DNA from: a virus
DNA: 64,000 nucleotides
Direction: 5' to 3' (one strand)
IMG/VR virus record: IMGVR_UViG_3300045303_000152
Coordinates: 45,753 to 109,752 of that record
The stretch's first letter is position 1; every line of letters starts with the position of its first letter. The notes beneath the pieces were generated by a model. That model was given only the letters and a program-made list of their open reading frames with translations. It was not told the DNA's origin and ran no database searches. A program made the position numbers and the translations under genes. Shown here piece by piece: positions 30,725-38,562 of this stretch.

Positions 30725-31534
30725 ATGGCAACGAAGACCAAGGAAAAGCCGAAAGTCAAGAACCTGCCAAAGTCCAGCTCGATGGTGCTGGTCAAGGTAG
30801 GCACCAAGAACACTGCCAAGTACTGGGCTGCACAGATTAATACCATTTGGCGTAAAACGGCCATCAGCTACATCGAGATGGGCAAGCTGCTGGTCGAGGC
30901 CAAGAGTGTGCTGAAGCAATCAGAATGGAAACTGCTGCTCGACAACGAACTCGACTTCGATGAGAGCAAGGCCAAAAAGTTGATACTGATCGCGCAGCAC
31001 CAAACTCTGACCAAAAGTTCAAATTTGAACTTGCTTCCACCCAGCTACACCACGCTCTACACGTTGACCAAGTTGGATGACAAGGCGGTCAGCACTGCCA
31101 TCAAGCGGGGCGATATCCACCCCAACATGGATGGTAGTGACGCCGACGAGCTGGTTCAGATGGTCAACCCAAAGAAGCCAAAGCCCGAGCTTTCGCGTGA
31201 GGCCGACGACGCCGAGGTGATCGAGCATGAGGACGATGAGCAAGAGGAAGATGATGAAGGCGAAGGCGAGGGTGCCGACGCTGGTGATGGAGATGACAAT
31301 GATGACGATGATGCGCCGGCGCCCAAGGGCATTCGAAAGACCGAGGAGGCAAAAGCGACGCCGTATGACACTGCCGTAGACAACTTCGACGGCGGCATCG
31401 ACAGCATGCTTTACTACTGTGAGAACCTCGAAGCCGCCATGGAAAAGAAAGGAGTCGATAAGCTCGATAAGGATTTGAAAGTCAAGCTGAAGCAACTGCA
31501 TGCCGTCACTGCACGGCTGCTGAAAACCTACTGA
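30725..31534 (+). CDS. DUF3102-like DNA-associated protein with acidic linker
   Basis: 269 residues. Residues ~30-130 match the helical DUF3102 pattern found in phages and plasmids (ISYIEMGKLLVEAKSVL, LPPSYTTLYTLTKLDD). A ~50-residue Asp/Glu-rich linker (about 160-200) follows, then a helical C-terminus. DUF3102 proteins are ParB-like or DNA-maintenance associated, with unclear function. A GTTCAA palindrome lies inside the gene at 31015-31032. Confidence 0.65.
   Translation: MATKTKEKPKVKNLPKSSSMVLVKVGTKNTAKYWAAQINTIWRKTAISYIEMGKLLVEAKSVLKQSEWKLLLDNELDFDESKAKKLILIAQHQTLTKSSNLNLLPPSYTTLYTLTKLDDKAVSTAIKRGDIHPNMDGSDADELVQMVNPKKPKPELSREADDAEVIEHEDDEQEEDDEGEGEGADAGDGDDNDDDDAPAPKGIRKTEEAKATPYDTAVDNFDGGIDSMLYYCENLEAAMEKKGVDKLDKDLKVKLKQLHAVTARLLKTY
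31015..31032. promoter_or_regulatory. Perfect palindrome AAGTTCAAATTTGAACTT inside a gene
   Basis: A gap-free 18-bp member of the dispersed GTTCAA family, here within the DUF3102 coding sequence (encoding SSNLNL). Its location inside a gene shows it is not only a promoter or terminator feature. Confidence 0.5.
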
Positions 31535-31559
31535 GGGGTTAGAGAGGGGAGCATTAGCT

Positions 31560-31664
31560 ATGGCATCGCATGACCAGTCAACAATCGAAAAAGCATGGCT
31601 AATTTTTCTACTAATGGTGGGCATAACCAGCATTGTTGTGCTTGCCTTTCTACTGACGAATTGA
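31560..31664 (+). CDS. 34-aa membrane peptide
   Basis: A polar N-terminus then a single hydrophobic helix (AWLIFLLMVGITSIVVLAFL). GAGGGGAGC leader. Function unknown. Confidence 0.45.
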   Translation: MASHDQSTIEKAWLIFLLMVGITSIVVLAFLLTN

Positions 31665-31676
31665 TATAACTGTAGG

Positions 31677-31736
31677 TGGCGTAGGACGGAGCTTGGCTCA
31701 ACTGCCCGAGCACCTTCACGGGCTCTGCCCTACGCC
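31677..31736 (+). terminator. Long hairpin before sigma-like gene
   Basis: GGCGTAGGACGGAGC and GCTCTGCCCTACGCC pair over ~15 bp allowing G-U, with a ~28-nt loop containing a smaller stem (GCCCGagcaccttcaCGGGC). It ends ~30 bp before the sigma-like gene. There is no U-run. Confidence 0.5.
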
Positions 31737-31766
31737 TTCACACAATCAGTTTGTCGGGGGTATCTC

Positions 31767-32378
31767 GTGACCTATACGCCATATCTCGACCAAGGACTAG
31801 AACGATGGCTGTTCACGACCGCTCGCCGTAATCTTTGGCGGGTGCCTCAATGGTACAGCGTGGATGACTTAGTGCAGGATGGCTACGCCAGCTTCTACAA
31901 ATGTGCCAAGCACTATGGCCGGCTGGCTCGCAAGCGCAAGCCTAAGAAGGATGATCGGCGCAACTTCATGGCGCTGGTCAAGCGCACGTTCGAAAACCAT
32001 ATCCATGACCTGTCGACCAAGTCTACCATTCAGCGGGTCGAAAAGCCGGTGTCGCAACTGCATCGGCCAGAAATATCGGCTGACGATTGGCTCGAACGTC
32101 ACGCCAGCGTAGTAGAAGAAAGTATGGCTGACATAACTATCGTCCTTCAGCAAGCACCGCGAGAAATCAAGCAGGCGATTGCCATACTGGTCGGCGATGT
32201 TGTGGACGTCAAATACCTACGCACTAGCAAGAAAAATACGAAGCTCGTTAATAGGGAGACAACCAATGAGTACCTGTGCCGGCGTCTGATCGCGTTTGGG
32301 CACAATTTCGATCCGAAAAAGGTTGACATGATCGAACAGGTTAGGCACTATTTCGGAGTGCAAGCTACCGCAACGTGA
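31767..32378 (+). CDS. Sigma-70-family-like transcription factor
   Basis: 203 residues, GTG start. Residues ~10-95 match sigma region 2: VPQWYSVDDLVQDGYASFYK (the DLxQD box) and FMALVKRTFENHIHD. A C-terminal DNA-binding region 4 is not obvious, although the helical tail (residues ~120-200) might serve. Phage sigma factors redirect host RNA polymerase to middle or late promoters. Its own transcript is preceded by a strong hairpin. Confidence 0.7.
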   Translation: MTYTPYLDQGLERWLFTTARRNLWRVPQWYSVDDLVQDGYASFYKCAKHYGRLARKRKPKKDDRRNFMALVKRTFENHIHDLSTKSTIQRVEKPVSQLHRPEISADDWLERHASVVEESMADITIVLQQAPREIKQAIAILVGDVVDVKYLRTSKKNTKLVNRETTNEYLCRRLIAFGHNFDPKKVDMIEQVRHYFGVQATAT

Positions 32379-32395
32379 GTAAGGAGTGATAGCAA

Positions 32396-32680
32396 ATGAG
32401 CTTTCACGTCGAGTTTGTGTCAGCTTCAGTAGAGGAGGCTGCGCACATCATCAATGAAGACTGCCCTACCTTGCCAGCCAGCGTCAAGAGCTTTCTCATC
32501 GAAGCGCTCGAAGGCTGCAAGGGCGCGGCGGTTTCAATCGCTGCACATGGGTACCTCTACGCACCGGGCGCCAAGTACGATAACTCCACCGTCAACATCG
32601 TGGTGAAACGGCTGGCGATGCGCACTGCGGCGCCCCCGCCGAAAGTGAAAGTAAAAGGGCCGAAACCCCCCAAAGGTTAG
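32396..32680 (+). CDS. ORFan, 94 aa
   Basis: A small domain (GCKGAAVSIAAHGYLY) with a Pro/Lys-rich tail (PPKVKVKGPKPPKG), not recognised. AAGGAG leader. Confidence 0.55.
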   Translation: MSFHVEFVSASVEEAAHIINEDCPTLPASVKSFLIEALEGCKGAAVSIAAHGYLYAPGAKYDNSTVNIVVKRLAMRTAAPPPKVKVKGPKPPKG

Positions 32681-32709
32681 AGCTGGACTCTAAAACGTAT
32701 GTAGTGTGT

Positions 32710-32730
32710 AGGCCCTGAGTTCGGCCTAAC
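32710..32730 (+). repeat. Hairpin TAGGCC/GGCCTA
   Basis: A short perfect stem with an 8-nt loop between two genes, upstream of the histone-like gene's AAGGAG. It might be a processing or weak termination signal. Confidence 0.4.
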
Positions 32731-32759
32731 CGATACCGTTACAACAAGGAGACTTAACG

Positions 32760-33395
32760 ATGAACGTTTATGACGAACTGACTGGCGCCGTGAAACTCAG
32801 TCAGAAGAAGGGCGAAGCCGATCAGGCGCACTTGAGGAAACTGGTCGAAAAGGCTAGCGAGCTATCTGACAAAGCGTGGGAAGGCTTGTCGGGCAAGGCT
32901 CAGACTTGGGTGAACTCGGCAGTCGATGCCGTGCAGGCCCAAGAGGACATTCCCGAACCGGCCGGCTTTGGCCAGCCCGACGATGACGACGAGGCCGAAG
33001 AGGAGCAAGAGACTGTTGAAGCTGCCGACGATGACGAAGACGCACCCCCAAGCAAAGGAGCTAAGACTGTGAAAGCCAAGGAAGCGAAGAAGGCCAAGGG
33101 CAAGCCGGCGAAGGCTGCCAAGGCTGCCAAGGGCAATGGCAAGGCAAAGGTTGCTGCCAAGAAGAAAGAGGGTGGCGCCAAGCGTGGCCGGGCAGCTCGG
33201 CTGTTCAAAGATGATCAGCGCATCACCGTGCTCAGCAAGAAGAACCCCAAGCGCGAGGGCAGCGGCGGCTACGAGCGTTTCGAGCTCTACTCCACCGGCA
33301 AGAAGGGCATGACTGTCAAGCAAGCGCTCGATGCCGGCGTCACCAGTGGCGACCTGAAGTGGGACAGCGAGCACAAGTTCATCAAGATCGACTGA
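32760..33395 (+). CDS. Histone H1-like protein with acidic and basic segments
   Basis: 211 residues in four blocks: a helical N-terminus (1-60), an acidic Asp/Glu stretch (~70-98), a Lys/Ala-rich H1-like tail (AKKAKGKPAKAAKAAKGNGK, ~105-140), and a C-terminal domain (~145-211) homologous to that of the early protein at 1169 (ITVLSKKNPKR, DLKWDSEHKFIKI). Probably coats or bridges phage DNA. Acidic and basic blocks in one chain suggest self-association or regulated DNA release. Confidence 0.7.
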   Translation: MNVYDELTGAVKLSQKKGEADQAHLRKLVEKASELSDKAWEGLSGKAQTWVNSAVDAVQAQEDIPEPAGFGQPDDDDEAEEEQETVEAADDDEDAPPSKGAKTVKAKEAKKAKGKPAKAAKAAKGNGKAKVAAKKKEGGAKRGRAARLFKDDQRITVLSKKNPKREGSGGYERFELYSTGKKGMTVKQALDAGVTSGDLKWDSEHKFIKID

Positions 33396-33423
33396 GCCTA
33401 CACAGCTAGCTCTGCCTACACAT

Positions 33424-33451
33424 GGTGGCTTCATCTCCGGGTGAAGCCATC
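33424..33451 (+). repeat. Hairpin upstream of the pyrophosphorylase-like gene
   Basis: GGTGGCTTCA (33424-33433) pairs with TGAAGCCATC (33442-33451) allowing one G-U; the loop is 8 nt. It ends ~12 bp before GAAGGA, the ribosome binding site of the 33471 gene. Confidence 0.5.
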
Positions 33452-33470
33452 ACTGTATGAAGGACACAAG

Positions 33471-34328
33471 ATGATAGAACTGCCCCCAAAAAACGTTGCA
33501 GCCCTATGCAAGTTCGTGATCGAGCGGCAGCGTATCTACACTCGTCGGCTTGCCGGCAAGTCGAAGCCTTGGACCGACGACCCGATATTGCGGCAATATA
33601 GGTTCTGCAACATTTACCGTGAGCAGGATAAGGTCACTAAGTGGATCGCCTACAACTGGCGCAATCCGAACAACATGCACACAGACTTGTGGTTTGCCAT
33701 GTTGGTCGCCCGCTACATCAACGAGCCCGGTACACTCAAGTTGCTACCGTTTCCCTTGCCTTGGAACCGGCTCAACTTTCACGATGCCGTGAGTGCTCGC
33801 AAGAAGGCTGGGCTGACGGTATACAATGCGGCTTACATCATTTCGACGGGCGGGCAATCTGTACCCAAGCACGAGTACCTGGGCAACTTCTTTGATAAGT
33901 TTTGGTGGATGCGAAAGCAAATTCGCCCACGCGAAGGCGATACCCTGGCCAATTTCAGCGAGCGGCTGGTGGCGGTGCAGGGCATGGGCAAGTTCTTTAG
34001 CGGGCAGATCATCGCTGACGTAAAGTATGCTGAAGGCAGTACCTTGCGCAAAGCCGACGATTGGTGGACATTTGCTGTGTCAGGCCCCGGCTCGAGACGC
34101 GGCCTCAATCGGGTTTGCAACAACCCCGTCGATCAGGGTTGGAATGAGGGAGATTGGCATGCGCACCTCAGTACGCTACGTCGTGCGGTCAATAAGGAGA
34201 TCACAACGAAGGGTTTGGAGAAGCTGCATGCACAGGATCTACAAAATTCGCTATGTGAGTTTGACAAGTATCTGCGAGTCCAAAAAGGTGAAGGCCGCCC
34301 TAAGCAAAAGTACGATGGTATGGCGTAG
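33471..34328 (+). CDS. Alpha-glutamyl/putrescinyl thymine pyrophosphorylase-like enzyme
   Basis: 285 residues. LRQYRFCNIYREQDKVTKW (about 35-53) is the hallmark N-terminal segment of the helical DNA-glycosylase-fold family described with 5-hmdU DNA kinases. Later parts (AYIISTGG near 118-125, VQGMGKFFSGQIIADVKY) match the helix-hairpin-helix-like core. In phages with hypermodified thymine (phiW-14, SP10, ViI, M6 types) these enzymes replace the pyrophosphate on 5-(PPO-methyl)dU in DNA with an amino compound. A thymidylate-synthase homolog, GT-A enzyme and HD hydrolase lie within 4 kb. A P-loop 5-hmdU kinase was not found in the window. Family assignment is by motif recall. Confidence 0.72.
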   Translation: MIELPPKNVAALCKFVIERQRIYTRRLAGKSKPWTDDPILRQYRFCNIYREQDKVTKWIAYNWRNPNNMHTDLWFAMLVARYINEPGTLKLLPFPLPWNRLNFHDAVSARKKAGLTVYNAAYIISTGGQSVPKHEYLGNFFDKFWWMRKQIRPREGDTLANFSERLVAVQGMGKFFSGQIIADVKYAEGSTLRKADDWWTFAVSGPGSRRGLNRVCNNPVDQGWNEGDWHAHLSTLRRAVNKEITTKGLEKLHAQDLQNSLCEFDKYLRVQKGEGRPKQKYDGMA

Positions 34329-34416
34329 CTTTTCGATTGAGGATCGGACATGCGCCATCGGCGCGGTGTTCTGGCTGTGGTGTTCGATCGGCTACTTGGC
34401 TGGTCAAGTGGGGTAG
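34315..34416 (+). CDS. 33-aa membrane micro-protein (tentative)
   Basis: MVWRSFSIEDRTCAIGAVFW then LWCSIGYLAG, one hydrophobic helix. It overlaps the end of the previous gene and stops 1 bp before the next start. The ribosome binding site is weak, so it is tentative. Confidence 0.35.
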   Translation: MVWRSFSIEDRTCAIGAVFWLWCSIGYLAGQVG

Positions 34417-34417
34417 A

Positions 34418-35278
34418 ATGGACCTGATCGTAATACCTACTTGGGGGCGGGCGAAGCGGCAGCAAACTTTGGCTGCCCTCGAGAAAACAGATGTTGTGTA
34501 TACCCACAAAGTAGTTCTACTTGTGCGGCCTGAGGAAGTGGCAAAGTACCGTCACCCAAGCTATAAAGGCAAACGCATTAAGTCAGCGACTATGAAAGAG
34601 ATTGACGTGGTGGCAGTGCCAGAAAACTGCGAAGGTATAAGTAAGAAGCGAGCCTATGCCTTGACCACGCTGGCAAAGCAGTACGACGCCAAGTATCTAA
34701 TGATGCTCGATGATGACCTGTCATTCTGTCATCGGCCTGATTTGCGTAAGGCAGATATGCCCTATATCAACGCTGACTCTTACGGCATGCACTGGATGAT
34801 CGAAACTATCACCGAGCAATTAGAAAAAGGGTATGCTCATGTCGGGTTGATTTCTAGGCAGGCCAACCGCAAGCTAGGTGTTAGGTGGCAGAAACCCGGT
34901 CGATTGATGAATGCCTATGCCTACAATGTGCCAATAATTTCTCAGCTAATACGCAAGCACAAATTAGTGCTAGGTCGCTTGCAGTTCATGGAAGACTTTG
35001 ATTTGACGTTACAGCTATTGCGCCTTGGTTATCCCAATCGCATCAGTTGCCAATTCGCCTGGACCACAACATCGAACCTAAATGGAGGTTGTAGCAGCTA
35101 TCGTACCGCAGAAGCACAAGCTGAAGCCGCGCGCAAGCTGGCCAAGCTGCACAAGCCTTTTGTGCAAACGGTAGAAAAGCAGGCCAAGACCTGGAAGAAT
35201 TCGTTGACTACCCGCGTCGATGTGCGGGTAGCGTGGAAGAAAGCCTATGAGGCTAGTAAGGGAGGTAAACGTGGCTGA
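34418..35278 (+). CDS. TET-associated-type GT-A glycosyltransferase
   Basis: 286 residues. N-terminal nucleotide-sugar fold DLIVIPTWGRAKRQQTL, then VVAVPENCEGISKKRAYAL, and the metal-binding LMMLDDDLSF with D98-D100. This pattern resembles the GT-A family associated with TET/JBP and thymine-hypermodification loci in phages (TAGT). It would add a sugar to a modified base. The gene lies directly after the pyrophosphorylase-like gene, supporting a DNA substrate. The C-terminal ~60 residues are basic. Confidence 0.65.
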   Translation: MDLIVIPTWGRAKRQQTLAALEKTDVVYTHKVVLLVRPEEVAKYRHPSYKGKRIKSATMKEIDVVAVPENCEGISKKRAYALTTLAKQYDAKYLMMLDDDLSFCHRPDLRKADMPYINADSYGMHWMIETITEQLEKGYAHVGLISRQANRKLGVRWQKPGRLMNAYAYNVPIISQLIRKHKLVLGRLQFMEDFDLTLQLLRLGYPNRISCQFAWTTTSNLNGGCSSYRTAEAQAEAARKLAKLHKPFVQTVEKQAKTWKNSLTTRVDVRVAWKKAYEASKGGKRG

Positions 35279-35444
35279 TACTTCTAAGGAACCCACCCTA
35301 AAGGACTTCACCTTGGGGGAGCTGATGGTACTGCACAACCAACAGCTAATTGCGCTGGCGCTGGCTAAGCTTTTGGCAGATCAAAACTTATTAGGAACGG
35401 CAGGTGCGCTTAGAGCTGGAATACAAACTGCACCAAGCAAGTAG
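35271..35444 (+). CDS. Small paralog with LHNQQ box (1 of 3), GTG start
   Basis: 57 residues. GGGAGG precedes the GTG at 35271. MVLHNQQLIALALAKLLAD is shared with the next gene (AILHNQQLLMLGVARLLVE). Helical; function unknown. Confidence 0.55.
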   Translation: MADTSKEPTLKDFTLGELMVLHNQQLIALALAKLLADQNLLGTAGALRAGIQTAPSK

Positions 35445-35455
35445 GGTATAAACCA

Positions 35456-35656
35456 ATGGCAGATACAAAGGACTTTTCGCCGGCTGAGCAGGCGATACTA
35501 CACAATCAGCAACTTCTCATGCTAGGAGTGGCTAGGCTTTTGGTAGAGGTGGACTGCAACTTACTGGCAGCTAAAATCCAAAGAGAGTTCATAACCGCGC
35601 CAGATTTTGTGGCGCTGGACGATACAGCTCGAGAGTTCGCGTTAAAGGGAGACTAG
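35456..35656 (+). CDS. Small paralog with LHNQQ and ALD boxes (2 of 3)
   Basis: 66 residues. The N-terminal LHNQQ box is shared with the upstream protein and the C-terminal FVALDDTAREFAL with the downstream one (FAALDEAAQEFAL). It is a middle link in a chain of partially duplicated small genes. Confidence 0.6.
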   Translation: MADTKDFSPAEQAILHNQQLLMLGVARLLVEVDCNLLAAKIQREFITAPDFVALDDTAREFALKGD

Positions 35657-35658
35657 CA

Positions 35659-35895
35659 ATGAGCTTGAAGGATGATCTCATAAAACTGCGCGACCAGCTA
35701 GCCACAGATTATCATCATTGTACCGGCTTGCGCACTATAGCTGCTGATGATCTCGTGCAAACATTAGGTGAGGTGGCGGCAGATATGCTGCCCGAGTTTG
35801 CTGCACTCGATGAAGCAGCGCAAGAGTTCGCATTGAATGAGGCGTGTCCAGAAGGCACCATTATAAGTTGTAGCCCCGTTCGCCTAGTAGAGTAA
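35659..35895 (+). CDS. Small paralog with ALD box (3 of 3)
   Basis: 78 residues, helical. Shares FAALDEAAQEFAL with the preceding protein. AAGGGAG leader. Function unknown. Confidence 0.55.
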   Translation: MSLKDDLIKLRDQLATDYHHCTGLRTIAADDLVQTLGEVAADMLPEFAALDEAAQEFALNEACPEGTIISCSPVRLVE

Positions 35896-35916
35896 CCAGT
35901 AACCGGAGTACCCCAA

Positions 35917-36576
35917 ATGAAGCACGCTGATATCTATGGAAATGCTAGGTTAGCCGGCAGCGTTAAGAGATACCACGCCCAACCCTATTTGACGACGCAA
36001 ACCGTGGGCGAGCACACGTGGCAAATCTTTCGCATTTACACAACCATTTGGGGTGAAATTCCGCCCCATGTGACGACGGCGATTATCTGGCACGATGCCG
36101 GCGAGCTGTTCGCGGGCGATACTCCCTACCCAGCCAAAAAGGCTTCGCCGGGGTTGCGTGGGTTGCTCAAAACTTTGGAAATTGATGGCATCGAGCAAAT
36201 GGGTGGGCCGTGGAACCCCGACGGCAAGCTCACGACCCTTGAGCAAATCAAGATCAAGATTTGCGATAACCTCGACATGCTTGAGCACGGCTTGGTCGAA
36301 ATGGCGATGGGCAATCGCCTTATGGAGCCTGTCACCAACGTGACTTATGCGTGGCTCATTGAAACCCTCGACTGGGATAATGATGCGATACCTCACCTCG
36401 ATAAAGACTATGCCATTCGTTACCTGCTCAAAGTCCGTAAAGCGGCGCGAACGTATGGTATACCCAACGAGGTTTTCATCATCGAGAAAAATATACCCCT
36501 CGCTGCTCAGTTGACCAAGCTGGCCGCAGTAACCCAACCGCCAGGAACCCCCGTAGTTTTACCAGTCAACATCTAG
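35917..36576 (+). CDS. HD-domain (YfbR-like) nucleotide phosphohydrolase
   Basis: 219 residues. GEHTWQI (~34), WHDAGELFAGDTP (~61-73, the HD pair) and CDNLDMLEHG (~118-127) supply the metal ligands of HD phosphohydrolases of the YfbR/5'-deoxynucleotidase class. It probably dephosphorylates dNMPs or dNTPs. Next to a TS/5-hmdUMP synthase homolog, it may remove the canonical nucleotide so that the modified one is incorporated, as known for phages with substituted bases. That role is inference. Confidence 0.75.
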   Translation: MKHADIYGNARLAGSVKRYHAQPYLTTQTVGEHTWQIFRIYTTIWGEIPPHVTTAIIWHDAGELFAGDTPYPAKKASPGLRGLLKTLEIDGIEQMGGPWNPDGKLTTLEQIKIKICDNLDMLEHGLVEMAMGNRLMEPVTNVTYAWLIETLDWDNDAIPHLDKDYAIRYLLKVRKAARTYGIPNEVFIIEKNIPLAAQLTKLAAVTQPPGTPVVLPVNI

Positions 36577-36608
36577 CACGCATCAACCCATTCAATGGAG
36601 CATAGACA

Positions 36609-37112
36609 GTGGATATCATCAAGGCAACGGGTGGCCACCCAAATCAATGGACGTATAGAGACGCACCCGGCTTGATATGGATAAACACGGTCGCTCTTAA
36701 ATACGAGGGCAATGCTTGTCTTAAATGGCCGTACAGCATGGTTAAGGGAGGGTACGGGCAGCTAACTGTGAATGGTAAGTGTTGGAAAGCTAATAGATTT
36801 TTATGCATCTTAGCCTATGGAGAACCCCCGACTAACAAACATCAAGCAGCGCATACGTGCAAAACCAAGGGATGTATGACCAAGAAACATTTAGGTTGGA
36901 AAACTCCAGCCCAAAACCAGCGTGATCGAATTAAAGATGGTACTGATAGTAAGGGAGTACGCAATGGTAGAGCCAAACTAACTTTGCGCAACGTAAAGGA
37001 GATTAGACAAGCTAAGGGCAAAGTATCGCAAAATCGGCTTGCGGTACTTTTTGGCATTCACCAGACGACAGTAAGTAAAATACAGCGCAACCAACTTTGG
37101 CAAGGAGGGTAG
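36609..37112 (+). CDS. HNH homing endonuclease with HTH tail
   Basis: 167 residues, GTG start after CAATGGAG. Core AAHTCKTKGCMTKKHLGW with downstream NQRDR is the HNH ββα-metal pattern. C-terminal NRLAVLFGIHQTTVSKIQR is a helix-turn-helix for site recognition. Typical free-standing phage HNH, sitting immediately upstream of the TS homolog, a favourite homing-endonuclease neighbour. AT-richer than the flanks. Confidence 0.8.
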   Translation: MDIIKATGGHPNQWTYRDAPGLIWINTVALKYEGNACLKWPYSMVKGGYGQLTVNGKCWKANRFLCILAYGEPPTNKHQAAHTCKTKGCMTKKHLGWKTPAQNQRDRIKDGTDSKGVRNGRAKLTLRNVKEIRQAKGKVSQNRLAVLFGIHQTTVSKIQRNQLWQGG

Positions 37113-37117
37113 TACCT

Positions 37118-38248
37118 ATGGATGTAATAAGAAGTACCAATGTTAATGAGGCGTATCTCAAAGGGTTGCACCTAATTGCAACCAAAGGCGTGCTCGAGAA
37201 ATCGCGCGCCGGCGACGTACTGGTAGTCCCCAATCCGGTCGTCACGCAATACAATTACCCAATGGAGCGGGTGCTGTTCGACGTGACCCGTGATGCTAAC
37301 CCCTGGTTTCATTTGATGGAAGCATTGTGGATGTTGATGGGCCGCAACGATGCCACATGGCTGGACCGCTTCGTCAAGGACTACTCGAAGCGGTTCGCTG
37401 AGGATGATGGTACCCAGTGGGGTGCCTATGGCCAGCGGTGGCGCAGTCACTTTCTTTCGACCAGCATGGAGTCATATGAGGAAGGCCCTATTGACCCGCT
37501 ATTTGACCAACTGTCGGAGGTGGTCAGGTTATTGCACAAGAACCCCAACGACCGGCGCGTGGTGCTACAGATGTGGGACCCCGAGTACGACCTGGGCAAA
37601 AACACGAAGGATGTACCGTGCAACCTTTGCGTGCTGCCGCGCGTGGTGAACAAAAAGCTCGACATCACCGTCTTCTGTCGCAGCAACGATGCCATCTGGG
37701 GTGCGTACGGCAGCAACGCCGTTCACTTCAGCATTTTGCAGGAATATCTTGCCGCGCGGTTGGGTGTAGGAATAGGCACGTATTACCAGATTAGCAACAA
37801 CTTTCACGCTTATAAGAACGTGTTCGAGGCTAAGACCAAGCACCTGATTATCGACCCTGCTGGACCAACCGGGCCGGCGCCCACGCCGATAGGTAAGAGT
37901 GAGTTCGTGGTGGCGCCTGCTTGGTACAGGCCAGCTGATACGTTGCAATGCCCCTACTACTTCCACACGGCGAAGCCAACGCCCATCGTGACTGCCGGCG
38001 ACACGTTCGACGATGACTTGATCCAGTTCTTCAGCGGCGATCACCCGCCGATCAAGTACTATCACAACAGCTTTTTCTCTGAGATCGCCATACCGATGTA
38101 CTACAGCTTCAAGGCGTGGCGAGATAAGGATTTGACTGGCGCCTTGCAGTGGCTTACGCGCATGCCTGAGCCAAATGGCGATTGGCGCCTTGCATGTCAA
38201 CAGTGGTATGATCGGCGCCGTTATGCTGGAACTAAGGTTCAAAGTTGA
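37118..38248 (+). CDS. Thymidylate synthase / 5-hydroxymethyl-dUMP synthase homolog
   Basis: 376 residues. The catalytic Cys is in DVPCNLCVLPRV (~165). CRSNDAIWGAYGSNAVHFS retains the Asn that selects dUMP rather than dCMP, and YYQISNNFHAYKN completes the active site. The WGAYGSNAVHF wording and extra length resemble dUMP hydroxymethylases of hmU-containing phages more than host ThyA, as far as I recall. It would supply hmdUMP (or dTMP) for the phage pool. An AAGGAGGG leader gives the start. The stop lies within a GGTTCAA palindrome. Confidence 0.8.
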   Translation: MDVIRSTNVNEAYLKGLHLIATKGVLEKSRAGDVLVVPNPVVTQYNYPMERVLFDVTRDANPWFHLMEALWMLMGRNDATWLDRFVKDYSKRFAEDDGTQWGAYGQRWRSHFLSTSMESYEEGPIDPLFDQLSEVVRLLHKNPNDRRVVLQMWDPEYDLGKNTKDVPCNLCVLPRVVNKKLDITVFCRSNDAIWGAYGSNAVHFSILQEYLAARLGVGIGTYYQISNNFHAYKNVFEAKTKHLIIDPAGPTGPAPTPIGKSEFVVAPAWYRPADTLQCPYYFHTAKPTPIVTAGDTFDDDLIQFFSGDHPPIKYYHNSFFSEIAIPMYYSFKAWRDKDLTGALQWLTRMPEPNGDWRLACQQWYDRRRYAGTKVQS

Positions 38249-38251
38249 ACC
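38236..38251. promoter_or_regulatory. Palindrome GGTTCAA-AG-TTGAACC at TS stop
   Basis: A member of the GTTCAA-NN-TTGAAC family overlapping the TS stop codon. Followed 300 bp later by another copy at 38562. Confidence 0.5.
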
Positions 38252-38277
38252 GGGGCTCTAACTCAGGAGACAGGGTG

Positions 38278-38562
38278 ATGACCCGAAATAATACTATCTT
38301 ACTGTGCCTAGCGATCAACGTTGTAGTGAGCCTAATAGTGCTAGGCGGTTGCGATCCTCGACTGTGGCCTGATCCTACCAAGGAGAAGCAAGAGAAGCAG
38401 GCGCAAGTAGTTGCCGGCCGTGACAACGAGGGCTTGAAGATACGGGTGGACGACCTTGACCATCGGGCTAGGGATGAGGCAACGGCGGTTGACAAACGCT
38501 TTAGGGAACTAGAGCGTCGCATCGAGCGATTGGAACAGGGCCTGCCCGCAGTGCGTCAATAG
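38278..38562 (+). CDS. Putative lipoprotein with coiled coil, 94 aa
   Basis: A hydrophobic N-terminus followed by LIVLGGC, which could be a lipobox, then a charged coiled coil (residues ~45-90). The architecture resembles o-spanins or small outer-membrane lipoproteins; no lysis neighbours support that. GGAGACAGGGTG leader. Confidence 0.5.
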   Translation: MTRNNTILLCLAINVVVSLIVLGGCDPRLWPDPTKEKQEKQAQVVAGRDNEGLKIRVDDLDHRARDEATAVDKRFRELERRIERLEQGLPAVRQ

